38,387 bases of DNA from Nitrospira sp. Its GTDB lineage: Bacteria > Nitrospirota > Thermodesulfovibrionia > Thermodesulfovibrionales > Dissulfurispiraceae. Positions 1 to 7,967 of the stretch are shown piece by piece (the stretch's first letter is position 1; each line of letters starts with the position of its first letter). The position numbers and the translations under genes were made by a program. Location: NCBI GenBank assembly GCA_002634385.1, contig NSJL01000033.1:1-38387 (forward strand), read 5' to 3'. Under the pieces are notes generated by a model that did not search any database, was not told the origin of the DNA, and saw only the letters and a list, made by a program, of their open reading frames with translations.

Positions 1-102
1 ATTCTGAGCGTGACTCCATTCGAAAAAACATCGTTACTTCAGCTGCTTTCAGATACAGCTTCAGACCAAAATACTGGCAGCAACAGCAACCAACTGAATC
101 TA

Positions 103-474
103 TTATGAAATCTGTCGGACACTACTGACCGCACACCCCTCATTATTTGGCATTTTTACGAGCTTGTCCGCTGTAAGCGTCGTGCTTGCCCATGACCAGG
201 GTGCAGCCGCATCCCCGTCTGCGCTGGAACCGCAACCGGAGGGGGAAACGCAGGGATTATAGTAATACGTGCCCTTCTGGTCGATGGCGGTTGGAGGGCG
301 GTCAAAACTTGCCGTACATGCCCGTGGAGCTGGTGAAGTTCTGTACCTTGTAGAAGCTCCTCTGGGCATTTGCGTTGTTCGAGTTCCAGCTTACGTTTCT
401 CCCCTGCTGGAAGTGGTAGCCTGCGGATACCCCGTGTTGGGGATACGGATCGCTCTGCGGGAGCGGTATGAAAC
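103..474 (-). pseudogene. C-terminal remnant of an unrecognised secreted-looking protein, frameshifted
   Basis: Two overlapping minus-strand frames read as one coherent, Tyr/Asn/Ser-rich polypeptide if a single base is restored. The upstream frame ends near 302 with ...SSTGMYGKF-stop. The next frame continues FDRPPTAIDQKGTYYYNP and ends with a stop at 103. The break lies at a run of four T (minus strand), consistent with loss of one T. The composition (NPCVSPSGCG, WSWAS) suggests an exported protein, but I recognise no family and see no start codon. The N-terminal side runs into DNA that encodes a cytochrome remnant on the opposite strand. Positions 1-102 show nothing I can name. Whether this was ever a gene is uncertain. 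Confidence 0.3.
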
Positions 475-475
475 A

Positions 476-800
476 AACGACAGCACTATTGAAAGCTATC
501 AGAGTTATGCTCTCTGCTATCGATGCCACAACAGGACCAGCATACTGAGCGACGATAGTTTCAAAAGGAGTCCGGTGAGTGGCAAGGGAGGCCATAGCGG
601 GCATCTCGGGAATAACGCACCCTGTTCCCGCCTGCCACGATCCGCAGGGCGTCAGGATGGACGGCATAACCGGCGACCACACCCATCTCATCAACTTCGA
701 CACGAGGATCGTGCGCCCGGCTCCGGGTGCCGCCTACCCCACCTTTACCGACAGGGGAAGCCGCTCAGGGAGCTGCACCCTCATCTGTCATAATGTGGTG
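476..800 (+). pseudogene. 3' remnant of a multiheme c-type cytochrome, frameshifted
   Basis: The plus strand encodes a CYRCH heme-binding motif (515-529) preceded by SYQSYAL, a context typical of multiheme cytochromes. A second frame then begins ACHDPQGV and continues THLINFDTRIVRP and, at 774-791, CTLICH. The HINFD...GSCxxxCH ending is known from the C-termini of periplasmic multiheme cytochromes of Nitrospirota and Deltaproteobacteria. The two frames join if one C is removed from the run near 627-630, which restores an APCSACHDP motif. The frame has no stop at the expected end and runs on into the neighbouring regulator. Only the C-terminal part remains, with no signal peptide or start. It was probably an extracytoplasmic electron carrier; now it looks non-functional. 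Confidence 0.6.
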
Positions 801-841
801 CATTCGAGCAGCTCTATTGAGGATCAGAACAATTCTCTCTT

Positions 842-2272
842 TTACTTTCCCGGGGTCTCTATCCCCAGCTTTTTAAGCCGGTACCGCAGGGTGTCCCTGG
901 TAACGTCGAGGAGCTTGGCCGCTTTCCGCTGATTGCCGTCGGAAAGCTTCAGGGCCGTCTTGATGAACTCCTCCTCCATGGCCCTGAGGGACAGGCCGGA
1001 ATAGCTGCCGATGTTGACCGGTTCCTCCGCGTGGCTCTCCTCCCGTTTCTCCACCTGGCTCTCAAGGGTTTTTGGGGACAATACGGACGAGGGGATATCG
1101 TCCACATCGATTTCATCGTCCTTGGCCAGAATGACAAACCGCTGCACGATGTTCTTCAGTTCCCGTACGTTTCCCGGCCAGGGATATCGCTGCAGTATCT
1201 CCATGGCCTGCGGGGTGATCCCCTTGGGAGTGCTGCGGTACTTTTCTCCATAGTACTTCATGAAGTGGCCGATGATAAGGGGAATATCATCCTTGCGCTC
1301 ACGCAGCGGGGGCATTTCTATAGTCGCGACATTAAGCCGATAGAAAAGGTCCAGCCTGAATTTCTTCGCCTGCACGAGATCGTGGAGATTGACGTTCGTG
1401 GCGGCAAAAATACGCACATCGGCGTTGAGGTACTGGAGGCCGCCGATCCTCCGGAATCGCCTTTCTTCGATCAGGTCGAGGATTTTCGACTGCATCTGAT
1501 AGGGCATATCACCGATCTCGTCCAGGAATACGGTCCCCCCCTGCGCCATTTCGATGAGACCCTTCTTATCGATCTTCGCATCGGTAAAAGCACCTTTTTT
1601 GTATCCGAAAAGCTCGCTCTCGATGAGGTGTTCGGGGATATTGGAGCACCCGATTTCAACGAAAGGCTTGCCACGGCGGGAGCTCAAATCATGCATCTTC
1701 TTGCAAAGGGAGCTCTTGCCCGTTCCGCTTTCCCCCAGGACCAGAACCGTGACATCGCTCTTCACGGCAAGCCGCTCCATGATCCGGACGACCTCTTTCA
1801 TTTTGTCGCTGACAAACACGAAATCGTCCATATCGGACGCTTTTACATAGGTGGAGTTATTCGCCTTTATGGAGTTCAGGATCTTCCTCAGGGTTTCGAG
1901 ATCCAGGGGCTTGATGAGGTAGTCGAAGGCCCCCACCTTCATCGCCTCCACCGCCCCGCGTATATCGGCATGTCCGGTAATGAGGATTGTCGCGATATCC
2001 GGATTGATTTCCTTGACGGTCTTTAACAGCTCCAACCCGTTGGAATCGGGGAGCTGGATATCGAGGATGATGATATCCGGGCTCTCCTCTTCGACGATTT
2101 TGAGGGCCTTGATCCCGGAGCTCACGGAGACGGCATTATACCCCTCCTCCTCACAGAAGCTCTTCAGAGAGCATCTGATTACGGATTCGTCGTCGACAAT
2201 CAGCACTTTTTTGGAACTCTTCGCGGAAAACTGCTCTGCCGGGCTGCTTACCTCTGAACTGCTGCGTATCAT
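842..2272 (-). CDS. Sigma-54-dependent response regulator (NtrC family)
   Basis: This 476-residue protein has the standard three-part layout. An N-terminal receiver domain (about 21-135) has the acidic pair D27/D28, phospho-acceptor D71 and conserved K121. A central AAA+ domain has Walker A GESGTGKS (180-187), the sigma-54 contact loop as GAFTDA (227-232, instead of GAFTGA) and Walker B FLDEIGDM (249-256). A C-terminal Fis-type helix-turn-helix follows (about 440-472). On phosphorylation such proteins remodel RNA polymerase-sigma-54 at distant enhancer sites. No partner histidine kinase lies in the window. It sits directly downstream of the T2SS operon in the same orientation, 146 bases after gspC, so it may be partly cotranscribed or control secretion; that is inference. 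The alanine-to-arginine fingers and metal residues were not checked further. The specific target is unknown. Confidence 0.93.
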   Translation of the reverse strand: MIRSSSEVSSPAEQFSAKSSKKVLIVDDESVIRCSLKSFCEEEGYNAVSVSSGIKALKIVEEESPDIIILDIQLPDSNGLELLKTVKEINPDIATILITGHADIRGAVEAMKVGAFDYLIKPLDLETLRKILNSIKANNSTYVKASDMDDFVFVSDKMKEVVRIMERLAVKSDVTVLVLGESGTGKSSLCKKMHDLSSRRGKPFVEIGCSNIPEHLIESELFGYKKGAFTDAKIDKKGLIEMAQGGTVFLDEIGDMPYQMQSKILDLIEERRFRRIGGLQYLNADVRIFAATNVNLHDLVQAKKFRLDLFYRLNVATIEMPPLRERKDDIPLIIGHFMKYYGEKYRSTPKGITPQAMEILQRYPWPGNVRELKNIVQRFVILAKDDEIDVDDIPSSVLSPKTLESQVEKREESHAEEPVNIGSYSGLSLRAMEEEFIKTALKLSDGNQRKAAKLLDVTRDTLRYRLKKLGIETPGK

Positions 2273-2368
2273 AGGCTTTTCCCCCTAACAGCACTACTCG
2301 AATTTGATGGAAAGACTACTTTCGCTGCAAAGGTGCGTCAGTCAGATGGGATATTATTGTTCCTTTAT

Positions 2369-2398
2369 ATTTTACTCGATCCCTCCTTTCATTATCAA
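2369..2398 (-). promoter_or_regulatory. Candidate sigma-70 promoter for the response regulator
   Basis: Reading the minus strand, TTGATA (2398-2393) and TAAAAT (2374-2369) are separated by 18 bases, in an AT-rich gap between gspC and the regulator gene. This would let the regulator be expressed independently of the long T2SS operon. It is supported by consensus match only. Confidence 0.4.
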
Positions 2399-2418
2399 TT
2401 AAATAACAATTCAACCGC

Positions 2419-3138
2419 TCACTTGGTAAACCGGAAACCGACACTGCCCGGGGTCGATGTCCGGGGAACACCCGGAGTCTGCGGCTGCGTAACGGTGCGC
2501 GCGGGCCGTTCGATCCGCGTGGAGGCGGCAGGAGCGGAAGACGGGGCCTCCTCCATACGCCCCGCATGAGACGGAGCGGGAGACGGAGATGATGCGGCAG
2601 TCCCCGTCTCCGTCCTGTCCTTTTTATTGGCCGGTGAAACGACTTTCACCTCGATCCGGTCCTCGCCCCGCACCATAACCACCTTCTCGTGGGTGATTTC
2701 GTGCACCATATACCCGCTCAGAGAGTCCCCGATTTTGAGGGCAGTCTGTCTCTTGCCCCTCCCCGGGGTCGAACGGGGTGCTTTCCTGTCTTCCATATAC
2801 GCAAGGCTCACCGCATCGGTCACCAGGGTTCCGTACAGGGAGAACTCGGGTTGCGGCAAGGGTTTTTCATCTTTCTTCTCCACGGGGATCTTCCTCTCCG
2901 GGTGAAATACATTCTGCTCCGCGATGACCGTATATTCCATTGCGGAGGGAGCCTGCCTCTGCTCTTCCGCTGCCGGGACATCCTTTTCCTCGGAGGAGAT
3001 CTTTTTCAACGACAGGGGCTTGAAGGCTGTGCTTGCCAAAAAAAGCGGCGCGAGCAGGTAGTAGGCGAAGAACAGGGCAGCTGCCAGCAGCAGTATATTA
3101 AGGAGATTGATATGTCGTAAAAGCGCTCTCATCCGCAC
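2419..3138 (-). CDS. gspC: Type II secretion protein GspC (inner-membrane clamp)
   Basis: The 239-residue protein has a short cytoplasmic start, one membrane helix (about 14-35) and a periplasmic region with the GspC homology-region signature: AEQNVFHPERK, then LYGTLV, IGDSLSGYMVHEI and VKVVS. In T2SS this domain contacts the secretin GspD and links it to the inner-membrane platform. The C-terminus is a Pro/Ser/Thr-rich tail; there is no PDZ domain, so it is shorter than proteobacterial GspC. A GTG start at 3138 is chosen because GGAGGG lies six bases upstream; an ATG two codons further on is possible. It directly abuts the gspM stop, so it is the last T2SS gene of the operon. Confidence 0.8.
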   Translation of the reverse strand: MRMRALLRHINLLNILLLAAALFFAYYLLAPLFLASTAFKPLSLKKISSEEKDVPAAEEQRQAPSAMEYTVIAEQNVFHPERKIPVEKKDEKPLPQPEFSLYGTLVTDAVSLAYMEDRKAPRSTPGRGKRQTALKIGDSLSGYMVHEITHEKVVMVRGEDRIEVKVVSPANKKDRTETGTAASSPSPAPSHAGRMEEAPSSAPAASTRIERPARTVTQPQTPGVPRTSTPGSVGFRFTK

Positions 3139-3834
3139 CTATTTCCCTCCATACAAACCGGAAACGTCCAGTTTGACCATGAGATCCTTGGGCATCTTGA
3201 AGTTCTTCACCCGCGCGTCCAGTTCCTTGATGAGCAGAAAGGGCGTTCTCGTCTCGAGGGAATACAGGATATCGCTCAGGGCAGCCGGATCGGGTACGCT
3301 GGCGTCGATGCTGATGCTGACGACCTTAAACCTGCTCAGGGGGTCGGGCTTTACGCCCTTCCCTCTCGCAGAGGCTGCGGTCCCCTTCCCCGTGTTCATT
3401 CCGGAAGCTCCACCTGCACCACCTGCGCCGCTTACACCGGAAGAAGCGGTGGCGCCCCCCGCACCGGCAGGCGCCTTGACCGCATCCTCCGGCTTCCCGA
3501 TCCTCTCGCTCGAGAGGGTGCCTCCCCTCCCCGAAACGATGCCTTTTACCGTCTCCTGAAGGTTTGCAGAGGCGAGAGAGACAGGCTCGCCTTCGATAAG
3601 CTTCGCGTTGTTCGCCTTCGCCCTCTCCGTCAGGGCGGCCAGCTCTTTCTCCAGTTCCTGTTTTTCAGAGATAATGGCGATATACTTCTGGAGCGTTGCG
3701 GCTTTTGTCGCCTGCTGTTCCTTTATGGACGACAGCTCCGCCCGGATGCCCAGATAGACGTATTGGTATAGTACCAGCCCGAGGAGGACAAGGAGAGCGG
3801 GAATCGCCAGGATCAGGGTCTTATTTCCTTTCAT
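3139..3834 (-). CDS. gspM: Type II secretion protein GspM / PilO-like
   Basis: The 231-residue bitopic protein has a membrane helix near residues 8-29, a Lys/Glu-rich coiled coil (about 33-75), a Gly/Ala/Ser-rich low-complexity linker (about 118-160) and a small alpha/beta C-terminal domain (about 165-231; VSISIDASVPDPAALSDIL). This is the layout of GspM/PilO proteins, which dimerise with GspL/PilN in the inner-membrane assembly platform. Assignment rests on architecture and on position between gspL (14-base overlap) and gspC, because the family is weakly conserved in sequence. The glycine-rich linker is unusually long. Confidence 0.75.
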   Translation of the reverse strand: MKGNKTLILAIPALLVLLGLVLYQYVYLGIRAELSSIKEQQATKAATLQKYIAIISEKQELEKELAALTERAKANNAKLIEGEPVSLASANLQETVKGIVSGRGGTLSSERIGKPEDAVKAPAGAGGATASSGVSGAGGAGGASGMNTGKGTAASARGKGVKPDPLSRFKVVSISIDASVPDPAALSDILYSLETRTPFLLIKELDARVKNFKMPKDLMVKLDVSGLYGGK

Positions 3835-5338
3835 TCTTCATTCCCTCCAGTTCCATTTTGATCTGAAATCTATCCATATTCTGCCGGGCATCCCTGAAGG
3901 TAGGAGAAGAAAACTCCACTCTCCTGAAATAACGGGATGCCTCCAGCTTGGGGATAAGAATCGTTGCGGAAGGAGCATATCCCTCCAGGTTCACCTGCCC
4001 TTCGGCAATCCTGACCCGGGTGAGCCATGCGGTGGGGGGCATCACTGTAGTAAGCTCCTTGAGAACATTCAACGAGAGGGGTTGATCATTCTTGAAACTG
4101 TCCACAAGGGCTATCTCGCGCCGCAGCGCACTGATCTGCTTCTTCAGGTCCTCCACCGCCATTACTTCTTTCTTGCGTGACGCAATCTGTTTTTCGATTT
4201 CACGGAGACGCTCGTTTTCTATCTTGATCGGCATCAGCAGGTACACTCCGATAAGGGCAGTAATTGCCAGCACGAGAAGGGCGGTCAGGGCAAACGGGGT
4301 CCTTTCCCGCCGGGCGACCCCCTTCCGGAGCAGGTCAAAACCCCTCGAACCCGGCAGGAGCGCATCCATCGCCCCCCCTGCTGCAGCGGAAGACACCTCC
4401 TTGAAGCCCTCAAAGCCCCTAATACGCTTTTCCATCTCATCGATGACCCGGACAGTATTCCCTCCCTGCTGCTTCACTCTCTCCCGCAGGGCGGCAGTCC
4501 TTCCCCGGAACGAAAGGAACCTTTTCGGCGGGGAAACATCTTCCCTGAGCCCTGACGCGAGGGAAGCCAGCTCCTCCTCCACCGCCGCTGCACGGAGAGC
4601 ATCCTCCGGGAGGGAGAAGCCGGCCGAGACGCTCTTCGCCAGGATGCCCTTCACCACGGCGCCTCCCCGGAAGCCCTCGTCGTCCACTTCCATGAATACA
4701 AAAGTGTCCTCTCCGGCGATATGCCGGTACAGCGCGGACATCCCGGACAGATCGAAGGAGACCCTCGCCACCCGCAGCCCTGTCTCCTTCAAGGCGGAAA
4801 GATATCCGTTCAGCGGAGCCGCTTTTGTGACAACGATAAGGAGGGATATCTTCTCCTCCCCCTCCTCCACTACCCGGTAATCGTACAGTGCCTCATCGGC
4901 GCTGAAAGGAGTAAAGCGGTCGAGCTCGTAGGAGACCACCGCCGGAAGATTTTCGGACGCGGACACCGGCAGCTCCGCCGCCTTCACCACTACCCACTGC
5001 TTGGGAAGAGAGAGCACGATATCGGCCTTTCCCGCCCGCATCTCCCTCACCGCATGGGCAGCGGATGATGCCACCTCTTCAGGTTTCGGATAGCTCCCTT
5101 CCGTAAAACCGTATTTCCGGTACCCCCGTATCTGATACCGCGAGAGAAAGCGCGAAACATGGGTAAACACAACGCTTCCCCTCTCGATGCCGATACACAG
5201 ACAGGAGCCGGGAGCAACGGTTTCATCCGCGGGACTGAAAGTCAGGACTTTCCAGAGCGGTGCCGCTGTCTTGCGCAATCGCGCCGTCATTGTGGAGGCT
5301 GACTCCACCATTCTGTCCACTACTATTGAACGTGCCAT
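3821..5338 (-). CDS. gspL: Type II secretion protein GspL (PilM-PilN-like fusion)
   Basis: The 505-residue protein combines a cytoplasmic actin-like region (about 45-330; motifs LPKQWVVVKAAELP and VVSYELDRFTPFS typical of GspL/PilM), one membrane helix (about 348-370), a coiled coil (about 371-420) and a PilN-like periplasmic domain (TTVMPPTAWLTRVRIAEGQ, then a FRRVEFSSP segment). In the T2SS it recruits the ATPase GspE to the membrane and pairs with GspM. The ATG at 5338 overlaps the end of gspK by 16 bases, implying translational coupling. Its length exceeds that of classical GspL (about 400) because the periplasmic PilN-like part is fully developed. Confidence 0.88.
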   Translation of the reverse strand: MARSIVVDRMVESASTMTARLRKTAAPLWKVLTFSPADETVAPGSCLCIGIERGSVVFTHVSRFLSRYQIRGYRKYGFTEGSYPKPEEVASSAAHAVREMRAGKADIVLSLPKQWVVVKAAELPVSASENLPAVVSYELDRFTPFSADEALYDYRVVEEGEEKISLLIVVTKAAPLNGYLSALKETGLRVARVSFDLSGMSALYRHIAGEDTFVFMEVDDEGFRGGAVVKGILAKSVSAGFSLPEDALRAAAVEEELASLASGLREDVSPPKRFLSFRGRTAALRERVKQQGGNTVRVIDEMEKRIRGFEGFKEVSSAAAGGAMDALLPGSRGFDLLRKGVARRERTPFALTALLVLAITALIGVYLLMPIKIENERLREIEKQIASRKKEVMAVEDLKKQISALRREIALVDSFKNDQPLSLNVLKELTTVMPPTAWLTRVRIAEGQVNLEGYAPSATILIPKLEASRYFRRVEFSSPTFRDARQNMDRFQIKMELEGMKNERK

Positions 5339-6282
5339 TGTCGTATTTCCTCTGGGTTTTTGTAATAAATGAATTTGTAGGTATCCCCTTCCAGCACCAC
5401 TACCGCCTTTACGGCATGCCCCGCTTTCCTTCCCTCCTTCAGGCCCTCCGCTTCGACGGTATACGCGTTCCCCTCTCCCGTGTTCAGGTAGGGGCTCATG
5501 GCGTTGTACTGTTCTCCCAGCAGGTCCTTTATCTCCTGCACAGACTTTATTTCCTTCGACGCCCGGTACTCCAGCACCGCATCCGCCATTTCGGCGGTCA
5601 TCCCGGGAACGGCCAGAAGCACCTCCCGCGGCGCCGCATTTATATTGATGGCGGAGCTTCCGGAATTGAGGGTAATGAACTGCAGCAGCCCCTTCCGGTC
5701 CCCGTTTCCGTAAAGGAGGTCAGGGGTCACCCCTTTTACGAGCATCATCTCTTCGAGGCTTTCAAAATTGGCATTCTTCGCCTTATACGGACCCGGCAGG
5801 GACAGGTAATATTCATCTTCAGCACCGTAGAGGCGATGGAGGTTGTCGTTATCCTTCCAGTCCATCAGGGAGTCGACCACGGTATCCAGCTCTTCCCCCT
5901 GGGTCCCCAGGGCAGCGATGAGCCCCCGGATTAAAAGCTCGTGGGCGGAATTGATATCCACCTTGCCGGATTCATTCAGGATCCGCACCCGGAACGAGCC
6001 CTCTTTCATCTCGGCGGTGTAGACGGTCCCGTCGATTTTCCAGGCAGTGGCATCCTTTTCCTCCTGGGCGATACTCCCGCTCTTCCGGTACAGGATCTCC
6101 ACAATCCCCCTCTCGATCCCCGCCTCGGCCAGGAACTTCTGCTCCATGCCCTCCTTGAAGGAGAGAGTGGCATGCGCCTCCGTACGCAGCATGTACGAGA
6201 AAGAAAGCACGACAACCATGAGCACCGTAAGGACCCACATGACCATGATCAGGACAATTCCCCTTTCCCCGTTTCCGCCCAT
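5323..6282 (-). CDS. gspK: Type II secretion minor pseudopilin GspK
   Basis: The 319-residue protein starts with a short leader ending in Gly followed by a hydrophobic helix (GIVLIMVMWVLTVLM, about 8-31). A conserved glutamate sits near the start of the mature helix region (RTEAH). A large globular domain follows, with GspK-type motifs: VDINSAHELLIRGL, DSLMDWKDNDN, FESLEEMMLVKGV and a helix-hairpin-helix-like ININAAPREVLLAVPGM. GspK caps the pseudopilus tip together with GspI and GspJ. The leader lacks the RGFTLLE motif of the other pseudopilins, which is normal for GspK. It lies six bases downstream of gspJ. Confidence 0.92.
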   Translation of the reverse strand: MGGNGERGIVLIMVMWVLTVLMVVVLSFSYMLRTEAHATLSFKEGMEQKFLAEAGIERGIVEILYRKSGSIAQEEKDATAWKIDGTVYTAEMKEGSFRVRILNESGKVDINSAHELLIRGLIAALGTQGEELDTVVDSLMDWKDNDNLHRLYGAEDEYYLSLPGPYKAKNANFESLEEMMLVKGVTPDLLYGNGDRKGLLQFITLNSGSSAININAAPREVLLAVPGMTAEMADAVLEYRASKEIKSVQEIKDLLGEQYNAMSPYLNTGEGNAYTVEAEGLKEGRKAGHAVKAVVVLEGDTYKFIYYKNPEEIRQWHVQ

Positions 6283-6288
6283 GCTGTG

Positions 6289-6963
6289 CTACTCTCCCGT
6301 CTGTCCGTCTGTCTGTTCGCCTGTCTGGCCGGTATTCACCACTGTCTTCGCCGCCGCTCCGCGTCCCCGTACCGGAATAATAAGGGACAGGCTCACGGAA
6401 TCCCTTGCGAGCTTCACCCGTATCTTCTCGGGGATGCTTTCGGTATCCGTCCATTGCTCCACCCAGGACCCCTCCTCCTCAGCGGCCTCCTTGAAAAAAT
6501 ACTCGAAGGAAATCTCACGGGCTCGATCCAGGAGCATCACTTCCCGTATCCTGTCCGTTCCGATGACGTTTTCCGTCAGATGGAGAGCTTTCCCCCCTTT
6601 TTCGTCCGGCAGGACCCGGTACGTTACCATGACGTACCCCAGCGGCCCGCTCCAGAGTGAATAGTTCGAGGGAAACTGGAGCAGGGAATGCTCTCCTGCA
6701 AACCGGAATCTCGGGCTCCCCACCTCCACATTCTCCCCGGTTTCGGCGAGAGCAAAGGCGGACTGGATCTGAGCATCGAGCAATCCGAAAGAGGTGCGCA
6801 TCCTTTCCAGCGACTCGACCTTCCTCTCCCCTGATTCCACGGAGCGGAAGCCCAGCCGCATCGCCCCGGCAATGATGACGACCACGATGCCGAGAATGGC
6901 GACCGAAAGCAGGAGCTCCAGCAGGGTAAAGCCGCGCTGATTGCCGATATTTCTTTTTTTCAC
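6289..6963 (-). CDS. gspJ: Type II secretion minor pseudopilin GspJ
   Basis: The 224-residue prepilin-like protein has a basic leader and prepilin peptidase site G-FTLLELLLSVAI (about 11-23), the N-terminal helix, then a beta-rich domain with VTYRVLPDE and REVMLLDRAREISFEYF, as expected for GspJ. It belongs to the pseudopilus tip complex. The start ATG overlaps the gspI stop by four bases (ATGA). The extreme C-terminus is a short Thr/Gly/Gln repeat (TGQTGEQTDGQTGE) that looks like a small tandem-repeat expansion and is not part of the family fold. Confidence 0.9.
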   Translation of the reverse strand: MKKRNIGNQRGFTLLELLLSVAILGIVVVIIAGAMRLGFRSVESGERKVESLERMRTSFGLLDAQIQSAFALAETGENVEVGSPRFRFAGEHSLLQFPSNYSLWSGPLGYVMVTYRVLPDEKGGKALHLTENVIGTDRIREVMLLDRAREISFEYFFKEAAEEEGSWVEQWTDTESIPEKIRVKLARDSVSLSLIIPVRGRGAAAKTVVNTGQTGEQTDGQTGE

Positions 6964-7358
6964 ACCTTCCTCGCCACTGTCTTCAGCGTGGTAAGGACAA
7001 AGGAGCGCTCCCTTGTTCCCCTCTTCCAGCGCACCGTGAGTGAGATATCGAGCAGTTGGACCGGAAGAGCCGCTATCCTGTCTTCTTCCTGTTTCTGTAT
7101 CTCGACGTCCACCTGATATCCGTCATCGGTGCTGAAGCTCCACGACTTTTCGGCAAGATCCTCGTCGTCCAGGACCTCTCTCATGATCCCTTCCGCCCGC
7201 ACCACCGCCGCACTATACTCCTCGGAAGCGGAGAGAGAGCGCATATTGGCGGAAAACAGCTGTATGATCACCAGCAGGGCAATGCCGAGCACCGCCAGGG
7301 CTACCAGCACTTCCAGAAGGGTGAACCCTCTTTGTCGGTGAAGTCTCTTCGTTCTCAT
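6960..7358 (-). CDS. gspI: Type II secretion minor pseudopilin GspI
   Basis: The 132-residue protein has a basic leader and the processing site RG-FTLLEVLVALAVLGI, followed by a short globular domain (SWSFSTDDGYQVDVEIQ, LTVRWKRGTRERSFVLTTL) with the typical GspI length and ending. It is a tip pseudopilin that acts with GspJ and GspK. It is separated from gspH by 17 bases and overlaps gspJ, so it lies inside the operon. The start ATG at 7358 gives a normal leader. Confidence 0.92.
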   Translation of the reverse strand: MRTKRLHRQRGFTLLEVLVALAVLGIALLVIIQLFSANMRSLSASEEYSAAVVRAEGIMREVLDDEDLAEKSWSFSTDDGYQVDVEIQKQEEDRIAALPVQLLDISLTVRWKRGTRERSFVLTTLKTVARKV

Positions 7359-7375
7359 GGAGTATTTCCTTTTCC

Positions 7376-7810
7376 TTACTTCAGCCGCACCGCGCCCACT
7401 ACCGGGTCCATCTCGATCCGGACCGTCCGTTTGCTGTTGGACACGACAATGACTCCCGCCTCGGCACCCCCCATGGGCCTGAATACGATCCGGTACGTAC
7501 CGCTCTGGATCTCTCCGGAAAGGGGGTCCACTATTCGTACGGCGATATCCTCAGGAATGGCGCGAAAGGCCTTTCCTTCGATCCCGTACCGTTTTGCGTC
7601 CATATCGAGGGAGAGCACCTGCTCCTCTCCCTGTATCAGCGCCAGAGACCGCGCGTGTTTGAGGGTGGAAGCGATATCCCTTGCCGTTGCGTTCACCTTC
7701 GAGGAGGGAAGGGAATTCGTCAGGGATACGGCGGCAATGCCGAGAAGGAGCATTATGAGAAACAGGACGACCAGGAGCTCCAGAAGGGTAAAGCCATTCT
7801 CCGTTCTCAT
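7376..7810 (-). CDS. gspH: Type II secretion minor pseudopilin GspH
   Basis: The reading frame is open further upstream, but the ATG at 7810 gives a five-residue leader directly before G-FTLLELLVVLFLIML and has AGGAGA about eight bases upstream. The resulting protein has 144 residues, normal for GspH. It has the prepilin N-terminus followed by SSKVNATARDIASTLKHAR and a C-terminal half with YRIVFRPMGGAEAG and the DP.VGAVRLK ending typical of GspH. It is the minor pseudopilin connecting tip and shaft. A 157-base gap to gspF is the only sizeable break within the operon; I see no gene in it. Confidence 0.9.
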   Translation of the reverse strand: MRTENGFTLLELLVVLFLIMLLLGIAAVSLTNSLPSSKVNATARDIASTLKHARSLALIQGEEQVLSLDMDAKRYGIEGKAFRAIPEDIAVRIVDPLSGEIQSGTYRIVFRPMGGAEAGVIVVSNSKRTVRIEMDPVVGAVRLK

Positions 7811-7967
7811 TGCATGCTCTCCTGTCCCGTGAATCGTTCCCGGGGGAACGGCGGAAGCCGCAGGGTCTCTTTCCCGGAGAAAGGCCCCCGTCCTCCCCTT
7901 CTCCTGCAGCCGGCTCCCCGCTTCCCGCACCGCGAAGCACTCCTCTGACCTCTGCACTGCTCTCCCG

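Noticed and set aside
2310..2345. Possible sigma-54 promoter (GCACCTTTGC on the minus strand) before the response regulator
   Set aside because: The spacing between the GG/GC-like elements is wrong for a -24/-12 promoter; a sigma-70-like pair nearby fits better.
7811..7957. Longer gspH reading frame starting at 7957
   Set aside because: It would add 49 hydrophilic residues before the prepilin leader; the internal ATG with a good ribosome-binding site gives the normal GspH layout.
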